From NCBI GenBank assembly GCA_003516285.1, contig DPCK01000093.1, positions 733 to 8,688 on the forward strand: a stretch of DNA of 7,956 nucleotides. Direction: 5' to 3'. The DNA comes from Lutibacter sp. Lineage in GTDB: Bacteria > Bacteroidota > Bacteroidia > Flavobacteriales > Flavobacteriaceae. The notes beneath the pieces were generated by a model. That model was not told where the DNA came from. It did no database searches and saw only the letters and a program-made list of their open reading frames with translations. Below, piece by piece: positions 1-6,266 of the stretch. Each line of letters starts with the position of its first letter. Positions within the stretch are counted from its first letter, which is position 1. The translations under genes were made by a program, and so were the position numbers.

Positions 1-1802
1 GTTAACAATTTTTCAGAAAAATTCACCAAACGGGCATCGGCAACTTGAATATTTTTATCGATATCGTATTTCATATAAAACAAATTCAAGGCTCTTTCAG
101 TCCTGCTTTCACCCAAAAATCGCTTTAACACTTTTTTGATATCTCGCACATAAGCCTCCCCTTTCCAAACATACGCGCCTTCTTGCAAAGCTGCATATTT
201 GGTGCTGTCCACAAACATTTCGGCAAAATTTCGTTCTCTGTAGCTTCCCAATTTACTGACGGATACCAATGAATAAATAATGGCGTTAAATAGCAAACTC
301 CAAAAAAAAGCGTGGGTTACGGGTTCAAATAATTGCAATCCGAACAACTCATAAGGTTTTAAAATATGAATACCAAACAACCCTTCATTGACAAAAGATG
401 TTGCAATTAATTGCGAGTCGATGGTAAATGGTACCAACAACGTGTAAACTGTGATAATAAACCCCGCAAAAATGCCATATTTAGCTCCTTTTGAAGAGCC
501 TCTTCGCCAAAATAAACCTCCAAAAAAGGCTGGCGCCAATTGTGCAATTAACACAAAGGATATCAACCCTATAGAAACCAATGAGCGTTCTAAAGTAAAA
601 CTTTTATAGAAAAAATAAGCGATAATGATTAAAGTAAAAATGGAAATACGCCGTATATTTTTAATAGATTCTGTGTTTTCATCCGATTCGGATTTGCTGA
701 AACGCTTTAAAAATCCGTATGGAATAATTAAATTGTTGCTTAACATCGTAGCCAACGCCAATGATGAAATAACCACCATCGAAATAGCTGCAGAAAATCC
801 GCCTAAAAAAACCAGTAAGGCCAAAAATTCATTATTATTTTGAAGTGGCAATAACAAGGTAAATAAATCGGCATCAACTTGTTGATTTTGAAATATGATA
901 TTTCCTCCCCAGGCAATAAATATCACAAAAACATTAAATAGCAATAAATACAACGGAAACAACCAAATGACCTTCTTTAAATATTTTTCGCGTTCATTTT
1001 CAATCACTGTTACCTGAAATTGCCTTGGCAATAATATAATGGCAATCATCGATAACAAACTTAGCAAAAACCAATTAAAGCCTCCGTTTAAACCATCAAT
1101 GGTTTGTTGGGCTTCAAAATTTGGCAATAATGAAGCTTGATTGTAAATATCGGACGGACCGTTAAATAAATAAAAAGTGACATAAATGCCTATCACCAGA
1201 AAAAACACCAATTTAATAACCGATTCAACGGCTATTGCAGTAATGATTCCTTTATGTCGCTCAGAAGCATCTGTATGCTGAGTGCCAAAAAATGCTGCAA
1301 AAATGGCCAATAAAATCGCAATGTAAAAAGTGGTGTCATCTAAAATGGAAATCGCAGAAATATGATGGTTGGTGATGACGTTGAAAGTTTCGGAAATTGC
1401 TTTTAATTGCAATGAAATATAAGGCACAATTGCCAAAACGCAAACAAAAGTCACCAAGGCTCCCAAAAAACGATCATTACCATATCTAAGAGAAATAAAA
1501 TCGGCCAAAGTGGATATTTTATTTCCTTTTGAAATTCTAATGATTTTACGCATTAAAATCACCCAAGTTGGTATAATAATAATAGGACCTAAATAGATGG
1601 TCAAGAATTTTAAGCCAGAAGTTGAAGCCAAACCAACGCTTCCGTAATAAGTCCAGGCAGTACAGTAAACAGCCAAGGAAAGTGTATAAATATAAGGATT
1701 GTTAACCCATCGGCTTTTTGAGTTTTTTTCAGCCCAATACGCCACATAAAATATGACGGCTAAATAAACCAATATGACAGCTATCACCAAAAAACTACTC
1801 AT
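1..1802 (-). CDS. Symporter-domain sensor histidine kinase (CbrA-like), N-terminal 600 codons; 3' end outside window
   Basis: The reading frame is open from ATG at 1802 down to position 1, so only the N-terminal 600 or so residues are present. Residues 1 to about 510 form a multi-spanning membrane domain of the sodium:solute symporter (SLC5) fold. Motifs that mark the CbrA-type sensor kinases rather than ordinary transporters are visible: an early YYGSVGLAS stretch, GTQHTDASERHKG at about 173 followed by a VESVIKL helix, and LPRQFQVTVIENE at about 258. From about 513 the chain becomes cytosolic (GSYRERNFAEMF near 519, then a charged region ending in YDIDKNIQVADARL), as in the linker that precedes the PAS/HisKA/HATPase part of this family. 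Those kinase domains would lie beyond the window and cannot be confirmed. The start overlaps the stop of the upstream small gene (ATGAGTAG, 8 bp), implying translational coupling. In known CbrA systems the protein controls use of carbon or nitrogen sources. The location beside a symporter operon suggests carboxylate sensing, which is inference. An unfused transporter is the main alternative. Confidence 0.87.
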   Translation of the reverse strand, partial: MSSFLVIAVILVYLAVIFYVAYWAEKNSKSRWVNNPYIYTLSLAVYCTAWTYYGSVGLASTSGLKFLTIYLGPIIIIPTWVILMRKIIRISKGNKISTLADFISLRYGNDRFLGALVTFVCVLAIVPYISLQLKAISETFNVITNHHISAISILDDTTFYIAILLAIFAAFFGTQHTDASERHKGIITAIAVESVIKLVFFLVIGIYVTFYLFNGPSDIYNQASLLPNFEAQQTIDGLNGGFNWFLLSLLSMIAIILLPRQFQVTVIENEREKYLKKVIWLFPLYLLLFNVFVIFIAWGGNIIFQNQQVDADLFTLLLPLQNNNEFLALLVFLGGFSAAISMVVISSLALATMLSNNLIIPYGFLKRFSKSESDENTESIKNIRRISIFTLIIIAYFFYKSFTLERSLVSIGLISFVLIAQLAPAFFGGLFWRRGSSKGAKYGIFAGFIITVYTLLVPFTIDSQLIATSFVNEGLFGIHILKPYELFGLQLFEPVTHAFFWSLLFNAIIYSLVSVSKLGSYRERNFAEMFVDSTKYAALQEGAYVWKGEAYVRDIKKVLKRFLGESRTERALNLFYMKYDIDKNIQVADARLVNFSEKLL

Positions 1803-1989
1803 AATACTTTTTTAAGAGGATATATGAAACAATTATGCTAACGATCCAGATAAAGAAAATATAAAAATAAAGTACAGGCAAGCCAATAAATGTTGTGCTA
1901 CTGTTAAAAATCAACAAAATAGGCACATTAAACAAACACAATAACAATATTGATAATACAATTAACTTTTGTTGGTGTCTTTTTTTCAC
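1795..1989 (-). CDS. Small two-helix membrane protein, DUF3311-like
   Basis: This 64-residue protein has a basic N-terminus (MKKRHQQK) and two hydrophobic helices at about 9-28 and 36-59. The second begins with GLPVLYFYIFFIWIV, which resembles the conserved G-[LI]-P-F-x-Y-W-x-x-x-W-V pattern of DUF3311, a family of very short proteins usually encoded next to sodium:solute symporter genes (compare YhdT beside PanF in enterobacteria). The start is GTG; no ATG or TTG lies in frame between it and the upstream terminator, so GTG is the best choice. Its stop overlaps the start of the symporter-domain kinase by 8 bp, so the two are probably co-translated and may form one complex. That would make it a small subunit for a sensor rather than a transporter. 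The family match is by eye from one motif and the genomic position; the function is unknown. Confidence 0.72.
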   Translation of the reverse strand: MKKRHQQKLIVLSILLLCLFNVPILLIFNSSTTFIGLPVLYFYIFFIWIVSIIVSYILLKKYYE

Positions 1990-2005
1990 TATTTGGTAAA
2001 ATATT

Positions 2006-2039
2006 AAAAAAACAGCACTATAAAAAATAGTGCTGTTTT
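2006..2039 (-). terminator. Intrinsic terminator after the symporter gene
   Basis: A perfect 13-bp stem (arms 2009-2021 and 2027-2039, core CAGCACTAT/ATAGTGCTG) closes a 5-nt A/T loop. Read on the minus strand it runs into seven consecutive T (2012-2006). It begins 17 nt after the symporter stop codon, the classical layout of a Rho-independent terminator. It also lies only 16 nt ahead of the GTG of the DUF3311-like gene, so it separates the transport genes from the sensor pair. On the plus strand the same hairpin is followed by only a short T-run, so it is mainly directional. Confidence 0.88.
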
Positions 2040-2056
2040 ATGCCTAAAATTATTTA

Positions 2057-3778
2057 CTAATGAACGTGTGCCTCACCAGCTCCTTTAGGAATTCTGATAT
2101 GCTCAACAATTTCCTGAACATTTTGAGGTGGCGCAGGCGTTAACCTTGAAACAATTACAGAAAATATAAAGTTCACAGCCATAGCTATTGTTCCGAAACC
2201 TTCTGGAGAAATCCCTCCATTTCCGAAATTAAACCACCAGTCTTTTGTAAGTCCGGCCACAGCTTCTTTTCCGCCATCAAAAATTCCGAATTTGAATTTC
2301 AACATATAGTACAACATTAAAGTGATACCGATAATCATACCGGTAACTGCACCTTCTTTGTTCATACGTTTATCAAAAATACCGAGTAAAATTGCCGGGA
2401 AAAAGGATGCGGCAGCCAAACCAAAGGCGAGTGCCACAACCGCGGCGACAAATCCCGGCGGATGGATACCAAAATAACCAGCAATAAAAACGGCTACACC
2501 TGCACTTATACGTGCGGCTAAAAGTTCTCCTCGCTCTGATATTTCAGGATTGATCATTTTTTTAATTAAATCGTGTGAAATTGAGGAAGCAATTACCAAC
2601 AACAAACCTGCGGCTGTTGAAAGTGCTGCTGCCAAACCACCTGCGCCAACCAAAGCAACCACCCAGTTAGGCAGATTTGCAATTTCAGGATTGGCAAGTA
2701 CCATAATATCATTGTCAATGCTTAATTCGTTGACTTCTTTATCAGCAACATATTGCACCACGCCATCTGCATTTTTGTCATCAAATTTCAGCAGTCCTGT
2801 TTTTTCCCAGTTGCCAAACCATTGCGGCAATTCTGCATATTTTGCATTGCTCACTGTTTCAATCAATTTGGTTCTTGCAAAAACTGCAACTGCAGGAACA
2901 GTGGTATATAAAATTGAAATAAACAATAATGCCCAACCTGCAGAAATACGTGCATCTTTAACTTTAGGAACCGTAAAGAAACGCACAATTACGTGCGGTA
3001 ATCCGGCTGTACCAACCATTAAAGCAAAAGTTATGGCAAAAACATCAATCATCGATTTACTGCCCGAAGTATATTCGTTAAAACCAAGTTGCGTTGACAA
3101 GCCGTCTAATTTATCCAATAAATAGACCCCGTCTTCGCCAGCACTTCCAAATCCTAACTGAGGTATTGGATTTCCGGTCATTTGAAACGAGATAAATATG
3201 GCTGGAACCATAAAAGCAAATATCAACACACAATATTGTGCCACTTGCGTGTAGGTAATCCCTTTCATACCGCCCAATACCGCATAAAAGAAAACGATGG
3301 CCATACCAATATAAACGCCTGTGTCAATTTCCACTTCCAAATATCTTGAAAACACAATTCCCACGCCCCGCATTTGTCCGGCAACATAAGTAAACGACAC
3401 AATCAATGCACAAATTACCGCAACAATACGTGCAGTGCTAGAATAATATCTGTCCCCAATAAAATCTGGCACAGTAAATTTTCCAAATTTTCTTAAATAA
3501 GGCGCCAGTAAAAGTGCCAAAAGCACATAACCGCCGGTCCATCCCATAATATACACTGAGCCATCATATCCTGTAAAGGAAACGATACCCGCCAAAGAGA
3601 TAAATGATGCTGCTGACATCCAGTCGGCTGCGGTAGCCATACCATTCATAACTGGGTGCACACCGCCACCCGCAACATAAAATTCTTTTGAAGTTCCTGC
3701 TCTGGCCCAAATTGCAATTCCTATATAAAGTGCAAATGATAGTCCTACAAGTAACCAAGTCCATGCTAATATTCCCAT
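2057..3778 (-). CDS. Sodium:solute symporter, ActP/VC_2705-like large subunit
   Basis: This 573-residue inner-membrane protein belongs to the SLC5/SSS family and most resembles the acetate-permease branch (E. coli ActP, V. cholerae VC_2705 subfamily). Visible signatures are EFYVAGGGVHPVMNGMATA (32-50), DWMSAASFISLAG (52-64), a GYDGSVY segment (70-76), GTAGLPHVIVRFFTVPKV (256-273) and AAALSTAAGLLLVIASSISH (383-402). The S387-T388 pair in the last motif lies where SSS proteins place the TM8 sodium-site hydroxyl residues. About 13 membrane helices are expected. It likely imports acetate or another short monocarboxylate with Na+; the exact substrate cannot be read from sequence. The gene follows its DUF4212 partner by 25 nt, and that pairing is characteristic of the VC_2705 subfamily. 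A hydrophilic loop at 303-370 carries a DxNxDG segment (334-339). The end is TAG followed closely by an intrinsic terminator. Length and motifs indicate an intact gene. Confidence 0.93.
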   Translation of the reverse strand: MGILAWTWLLVGLSFALYIGIAIWARAGTSKEFYVAGGGVHPVMNGMATAADWMSAASFISLAGIVSFTGYDGSVYIMGWTGGYVLLALLLAPYLRKFGKFTVPDFIGDRYYSSTARIVAVICALIVSFTYVAGQMRGVGIVFSRYLEVEIDTGVYIGMAIVFFYAVLGGMKGITYTQVAQYCVLIFAFMVPAIFISFQMTGNPIPQLGFGSAGEDGVYLLDKLDGLSTQLGFNEYTSGSKSMIDVFAITFALMVGTAGLPHVIVRFFTVPKVKDARISAGWALLFISILYTTVPAVAVFARTKLIETVSNAKYAELPQWFGNWEKTGLLKFDDKNADGVVQYVADKEVNELSIDNDIMVLANPEIANLPNWVVALVGAGGLAAALSTAAGLLLVIASSISHDLIKKMINPEISERGELLAARISAGVAVFIAGYFGIHPPGFVAAVVALAFGLAAASFFPAILLGIFDKRMNKEGAVTGMIIGITLMLYYMLKFKFGIFDGGKEAVAGLTKDWWFNFGNGGISPEGFGTIAMAVNFIFSVIVSRLTPAPPQNVQEIVEHIRIPKGAGEAHVH

Positions 3779-3803
3779 GATTTATATTTTTTTAAAGTTT
3801 ATA

Positions 3804-4058
3804 TTATTCTTCAACGCCATATTTTTTATCCAAGTTATTCATCAATTTTACATAGACGAAAATCAGGATAATAAATACATACATTGACCCTTGTTGCGCA
3901 AACCAGAAGCCCAGTTTAAAACCTGCAAACTTGATGGTGTTTAACTGATCCACTAAAAAGATTCCGAACACATAGGAAACCAAAAACCAGATACTTAGCA
4001 ATATTGCCAAATAGGTTAAATTTTGCTTCCAATATGCTTTCATGTTTTCTTTTGACAT
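3804..4058 (-). CDS. DUF4212 sodium/solute symporter small subunit
   Basis: This 84-residue protein has two hydrophobic helices (about 14-36 and 57-74). It carries the DUF4212 signature: YWKQN near the N-terminus (9-13), IWFLVSY (23-29), GFWFAQQGS (50-58) and a C-terminal LDKKYGVE tail (76-83). Members of this family are encoded directly before VC_2705-type symporters and are regarded as their small subunit; that arrangement is seen here, with the large subunit starting 25 nt downstream. The full family length is present and no defect is visible. The mechanistic role of the small subunit is not established. It is probably co-transcribed with the porin gene, which ends 24 nt upstream. Confidence 0.93.
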   Translation of the reverse strand: MSKENMKAYWKQNLTYLAILLSIWFLVSYVFGIFLVDQLNTIKFAGFKLGFWFAQQGSMYVFIILIFVYVKLMNNLDKKYGVEE

Positions 4059-4082
4059 AATCGTGTTGTTTAAATTAAATTA

Positions 4083-5279
4083 TTAAAATCCGTAAATTGC
4101 CGATACCATTCCCCTTAAGTTACTGACGGCATCAATACCCTGGGTATTTATATCCTTTTTGTTGGAATCTAAAGTTCCATAAAGCGCAGAAGTATACTCA
4201 ACTTCAACACCTATTTCCATTTTTCCAGATTTCCATCCAAAGCGTGGCGCAACTCTAAATACATTGTCTATTGTTGGGCCTAATCCATAAATTGCGCCTC
4301 CAACAGCTTCTTTAAATCCATCATTTTTTGTATAGCCTGAGAACAATCCCCAAACAAAAGCATCTTTTCCTCCGCTCAATTCTCCCCAAACTGTATATGT
4401 TTTATTTGAAGTATAACCTCCTGAAGTGTCTTCTGCCATACCGCCTATTGACAGTAAATCGGTCATGTTCTCACCATAAATGCCTTCAAGTTTAAAGGTT
4501 GTGCTCCCAAGTTTCGTTTTCATATACCCTATAAAAGCGGTATTTGTAATATTGTCTGCTCCTAAAACGGGTCTCAGTGTTTTTAAATTAGCGCCAAAAC
4601 CGCCTAAAAATTCTTTGCCGCCAAACTGAAGTTGCGCATGTAACTGAGGCATTCCTGCATCGCGCACATATTTAGAAGTAATTCCAGCTGGTCCTCTTGA
4701 TGCAAAGTCCCGTTCAGAAAACATAACACCTGTAAACCTTACATTTCCTTTAGTTGAAATTCTTAACTGCGGATTTCTGGAAAAAGGTTGAAAAGGAACC
4801 CCAGTATTAAAAGAGTAAGTGCCAGGAAAAACATCGGTCACAAACATCGGATGCCAATATTGCCCCATAATAATGTCAATCTTGTCATTTGACAATTTCA
4901 CAAAAGCATGGCGCAAACGAAATCCATTAATGTCGGAATCTGAATGTCCAAAAAAGGCGCCTTCAATAACTCCTGAAGTTTTCATCCCAAAAAAATCAGG
5001 CCCGGTAATTTTACCTGTTAACCTTGTTTGAACTGCCAAAATATTGAAATTGGCTTGGGCATTTAGGTCTTCACCATTAACGTTGTTTTCATTGGCCGGA
5101 AACAAAAGAAAGTGGCCTTCTCTGGCTGTTACAGTCTGACGCGAATCAAACATATAATCAACTTTAACAAAGCCCCCCCAATCTATTCCGAATTTTTTGT
5201 CGCCGTCCGAAGACTGGCCATAACTGTAGTAAGTTAATCCCAAGAAAAGAATTAACAAAATTGAAAGCTTTTTTCTCAT
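4083..5279 (-). CDS. Outer-membrane beta-barrel porin, DcaP-like
   Basis: This 398-residue protein starts with a typical signal peptide: a basic MRKK, a hydrophobic core at 5-16, and likely cleavage after YYSYG at about 21. There is no lipobox cysteine. The mature part alternates polar and hydrophobic residues with many glycines and aromatics, and ends in Phe after an amphipathic strand (SAIYGF), as outer-membrane barrels do. The order of motifs resembles the DcaP-like porins: GGFVKVDYMFDSR (35-47), VQTRLTG (83-89), GVIEGAFFG (103-111), FRLRHAFVKL (120-129) and GQYWHP (139-144), then RNPQLRIS. DcaP in Acinetobacter is a trimeric channel for dicarboxylates and related small acids. Here the gene is 24 nt ahead of a symporter pair, so it probably admits the same solute into the periplasm; that is inference from position. 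A generic uncharacterised porin is the alternative to the DcaP assignment. Confidence 0.85.
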   Translation of the reverse strand: MRKKLSILLILFLGLTYYSYGQSSDGDKKFGIDWGGFVKVDYMFDSRQTVTAREGHFLLFPANENNVNGEDLNAQANFNILAVQTRLTGKITGPDFFGMKTSGVIEGAFFGHSDSDINGFRLRHAFVKLSNDKIDIIMGQYWHPMFVTDVFPGTYSFNTGVPFQPFSRNPQLRISTKGNVRFTGVMFSERDFASRGPAGITSKYVRDAGMPQLHAQLQFGGKEFLGGFGANLKTLRPVLGADNITNTAFIGYMKTKLGSTTFKLEGIYGENMTDLLSIGGMAEDTSGGYTSNKTYTVWGELSGGKDAFVWGLFSGYTKNDGFKEAVGGAIYGLGPTIDNVFRVAPRFGWKSGKMEIGVEVEYTSALYGTLDSNKKDINTQGIDAVSNLRGMVSAIYGF

Positions 5280-5313
5280 AAAAATAAATTTGGTTAATTA
5301 ATTTAGTTTTTGC

Positions 5314-5341
5314 CAAAGAATTACTTTTTTAGCCCTAACAA
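5314..5341 (-). promoter_or_regulatory. Candidate promoter for the porin-symporter operon
   Basis: The 120-bp gap between the zinc-ribbon/HTH gene and the porin gene shows no terminator hairpin. On the minus strand it contains TTG (5341-5339) followed after 17 nt by ATTCTTTG (5321-5314). The flavobacterial pattern is TTG, 17-23 nt, TAnnTTTG. The TTTG half and the spacing fit, but the TA half does not. The predicted start point would leave a leader of roughly 30 nt before the porin ATG. Read-through from the HTH gene is the alternative. Confidence 0.25.
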
Positions 5342-5399
5342 GGTGAAAAGAAAAAAGCAGTTATTAAAATTGATTATATATATTTGTAAATTGATATAG

Positions 5400-5819
5400 T
5401 TATCCTTTAAATCGTTCCCAGCGAATCAACATAAACTTATCACCAAGCTCTGTGACAATAACTCCTGCACCAATTAAATTTTTATTTGTTGAAAAGTATT
5501 TTGCAAGTTCCACGGCATTTAAAATCTTATATGTGGAATGATATTCAAAACTATAAGGACGCTTTACGTTGTATTTTTTAACCCAATTAATGATGCTTAC
5601 GTGCGATATCCCCAAAATACGTTCGATTTCCCGATAGCTCAATCCCTCCAAATATAGCTGCAAAGCTTTATTTACATAATAGGAATCTATCTGCTTACCC
5701 ACTTTATTAACAGTGAAGTAATAATCACATTTTTTGCATTTATAGCGCTGTCTGTCTTTTATCACACCACTTTTAACATAGTCATCGGAATTGCAGTTTG
5801 GGCAACAGGTAATTTTCAT
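5400..5819 (-). CDS. Stand-alone zinc-ribbon/HTH protein, IS1 InsA-like, no transposase domain
   Basis: This 139-residue protein begins with a Cys4 zinc ribbon (C6-P-x-C9 and C28-x-x-C31, followed by YYFTV), the layout of the InsA/IS1 N-terminal domain. A helix-turn-helix follows at about 49-83; its core GLSYREIERILGISHVSIIN (59-78) is typical of IS1-family DNA-binding domains. After residue 88 the sequence differs from a transposase: about 50 residues (ILNAVELAKYFSTNKN, then GAGVIVTELGDKFMLIRWER) with no DDE triad or InsB-like region, and a normal stop. No terminal inverted repeats or second transposase frame are visible around it. The simplest reading is a DNA-binding regulator derived from an IS1-type transposase, located at the head of the transport operon, 120 bp before the porin gene and in the same direction. 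A remnant of an insertion sequence is the alternative, though the intact frame and the ordered C-terminal part argue against it. The regulatory role is inference. Confidence 0.82.
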   Translation of the reverse strand: MKITCCPNCNSDDYVKSGVIKDRQRYKCKKCDYYFTVNKVGKQIDSYYVNKALQLYLEGLSYREIERILGISHVSIINWVKKYNVKRPYSFEYHSTYKILNAVELAKYFSTNKNLIGAGVIVTELGDKFMLIRWERFKG

Positions 5820-6138
5820 ATATATAGTATTTTTGCATAAATATACTTTTTTAGCAGATTAAATAAAAATAATTTTAATCATTTTTACATTAACTTATTA
5901 ACGCTCCCTTTGTTTTATTGGATATTTACTAATATAACCAAGTATTCACTAAATTAAACACAATTCAATAAAAATTATTTAGATCTGTAATATCAACGCA
6001 ACTTTAGGACAATAAACCTTTCAGAAATGGCAAAATCAATTATTCCGCTGAAAATATTTAAAAATGTTTAACAAAAAACATATTTTTAGAAATCAATTAA
6101 AGCAACTTCCATTATTAAATTGTGCGTTTTTTAACGTA

Positions 6139-6166
6139 ATTTTTAAAGATTCCATTATTTTTAAAG
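6139..6166. repeat. Short direct repeat upstream of gltB
   Basis: ATTTTTAAAG occurs at 6139-6148 and again at 6157-6166, 18 nt start to start. The intervening TTCCATTATT (6150-6159) also has an exact second copy at 6107-6116. The cluster lies about 70-130 nt upstream of the candidate gltB -7 element, where a regulator of nitrogen assimilation could bind, but the low complexity makes this weak evidence. Confidence 0.3.
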
Positions 6167-6235
6167 TTCTATATATTTTTATGTTGTTATTACAACGTTT
6201 TCGTAATTAAATTATACTAAACGCAAACTTTGTCT

Positions 6236-6243
6236 TATTTTTG
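6236..6243 (+). promoter_or_regulatory. Candidate -7 promoter element of gltB
   Basis: TATTTTTG exactly fits the Bacteroidota -7 consensus TAnnTTTG and lies 23 nt before the gltB ATG, giving a short leader of about 15-17 nt. No good TTG/TTTG -33 element lies at the usual 17-23 nt spacing (the stretch there is AATTAAATTATACTAA), which may mean an activator is needed or that the match is fortuitous. Confidence 0.45.
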
Positions 6244-6266
6244 TAAAAATACATCAAACATTTTAA

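Larger units (their letters stand above)
5820..6266. other. Divergent intergenic region, 447 bp
   Basis: The region lies between the zinc-ribbon/HTH gene (leftward) and gltB (rightward). It is very AT-rich and holds no convincing open frame or RNA gene on either strand. It contains candidate promoter elements near both ends and short repeats (entered separately). There is also a weak inverted repeat GATTAAA/TTTAATC (5857-5863 and 5874-5880, 10-nt spacer) just upstream of the HTH gene, and ATTAC/GTAAT (6189-6193 and 6203-6207, 9-nt spacer) about 30 nt ahead of the gltB -7 element. None of the repeats is long enough to exclude chance in DNA of this composition. Confidence 0.6.

Noticed and set aside
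625..843. Plus-strand open frame of 72 codons
   Set aside because: It is antisense to the sensor kinase, whose frame is continuous through this stretch with clear symporter-like sequence.
2550..3125. Open frame of 191 codons on the plus strand
   Set aside because: It lies wholly inside the symporter gene on the opposite strand, and its translation is low-complexity Ser/Ala/Thr-rich with no recognisable motif; the symporter frame is unambiguous.
4819..5031. Plus-strand open frame of 70 codons
   Set aside because: It is antisense to the porin gene, with no family resemblance.
5379..5386. Plus-strand TATATTTG, a perfect -7 match pointing antisense into the InsA-like gene
   Set aside because: It sits in a TA-repeat stretch of very AT-rich DNA without a fitting -33 element; an 8-mer with two free positions is expected often by chance here.
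5280..5900. A complete insertion sequence around the InsA-like gene
   Set aside because: I looked for matching terminal inverted repeats, flanking duplications and an InsB-like frame and saw none.
6019..6053. Inverted repeat TTTCAG/CTGAAA with a 23-nt spacer
   Set aside because: Six-base arms with a long spacer are too weak to call a hairpin or operator, and no T-run follows.
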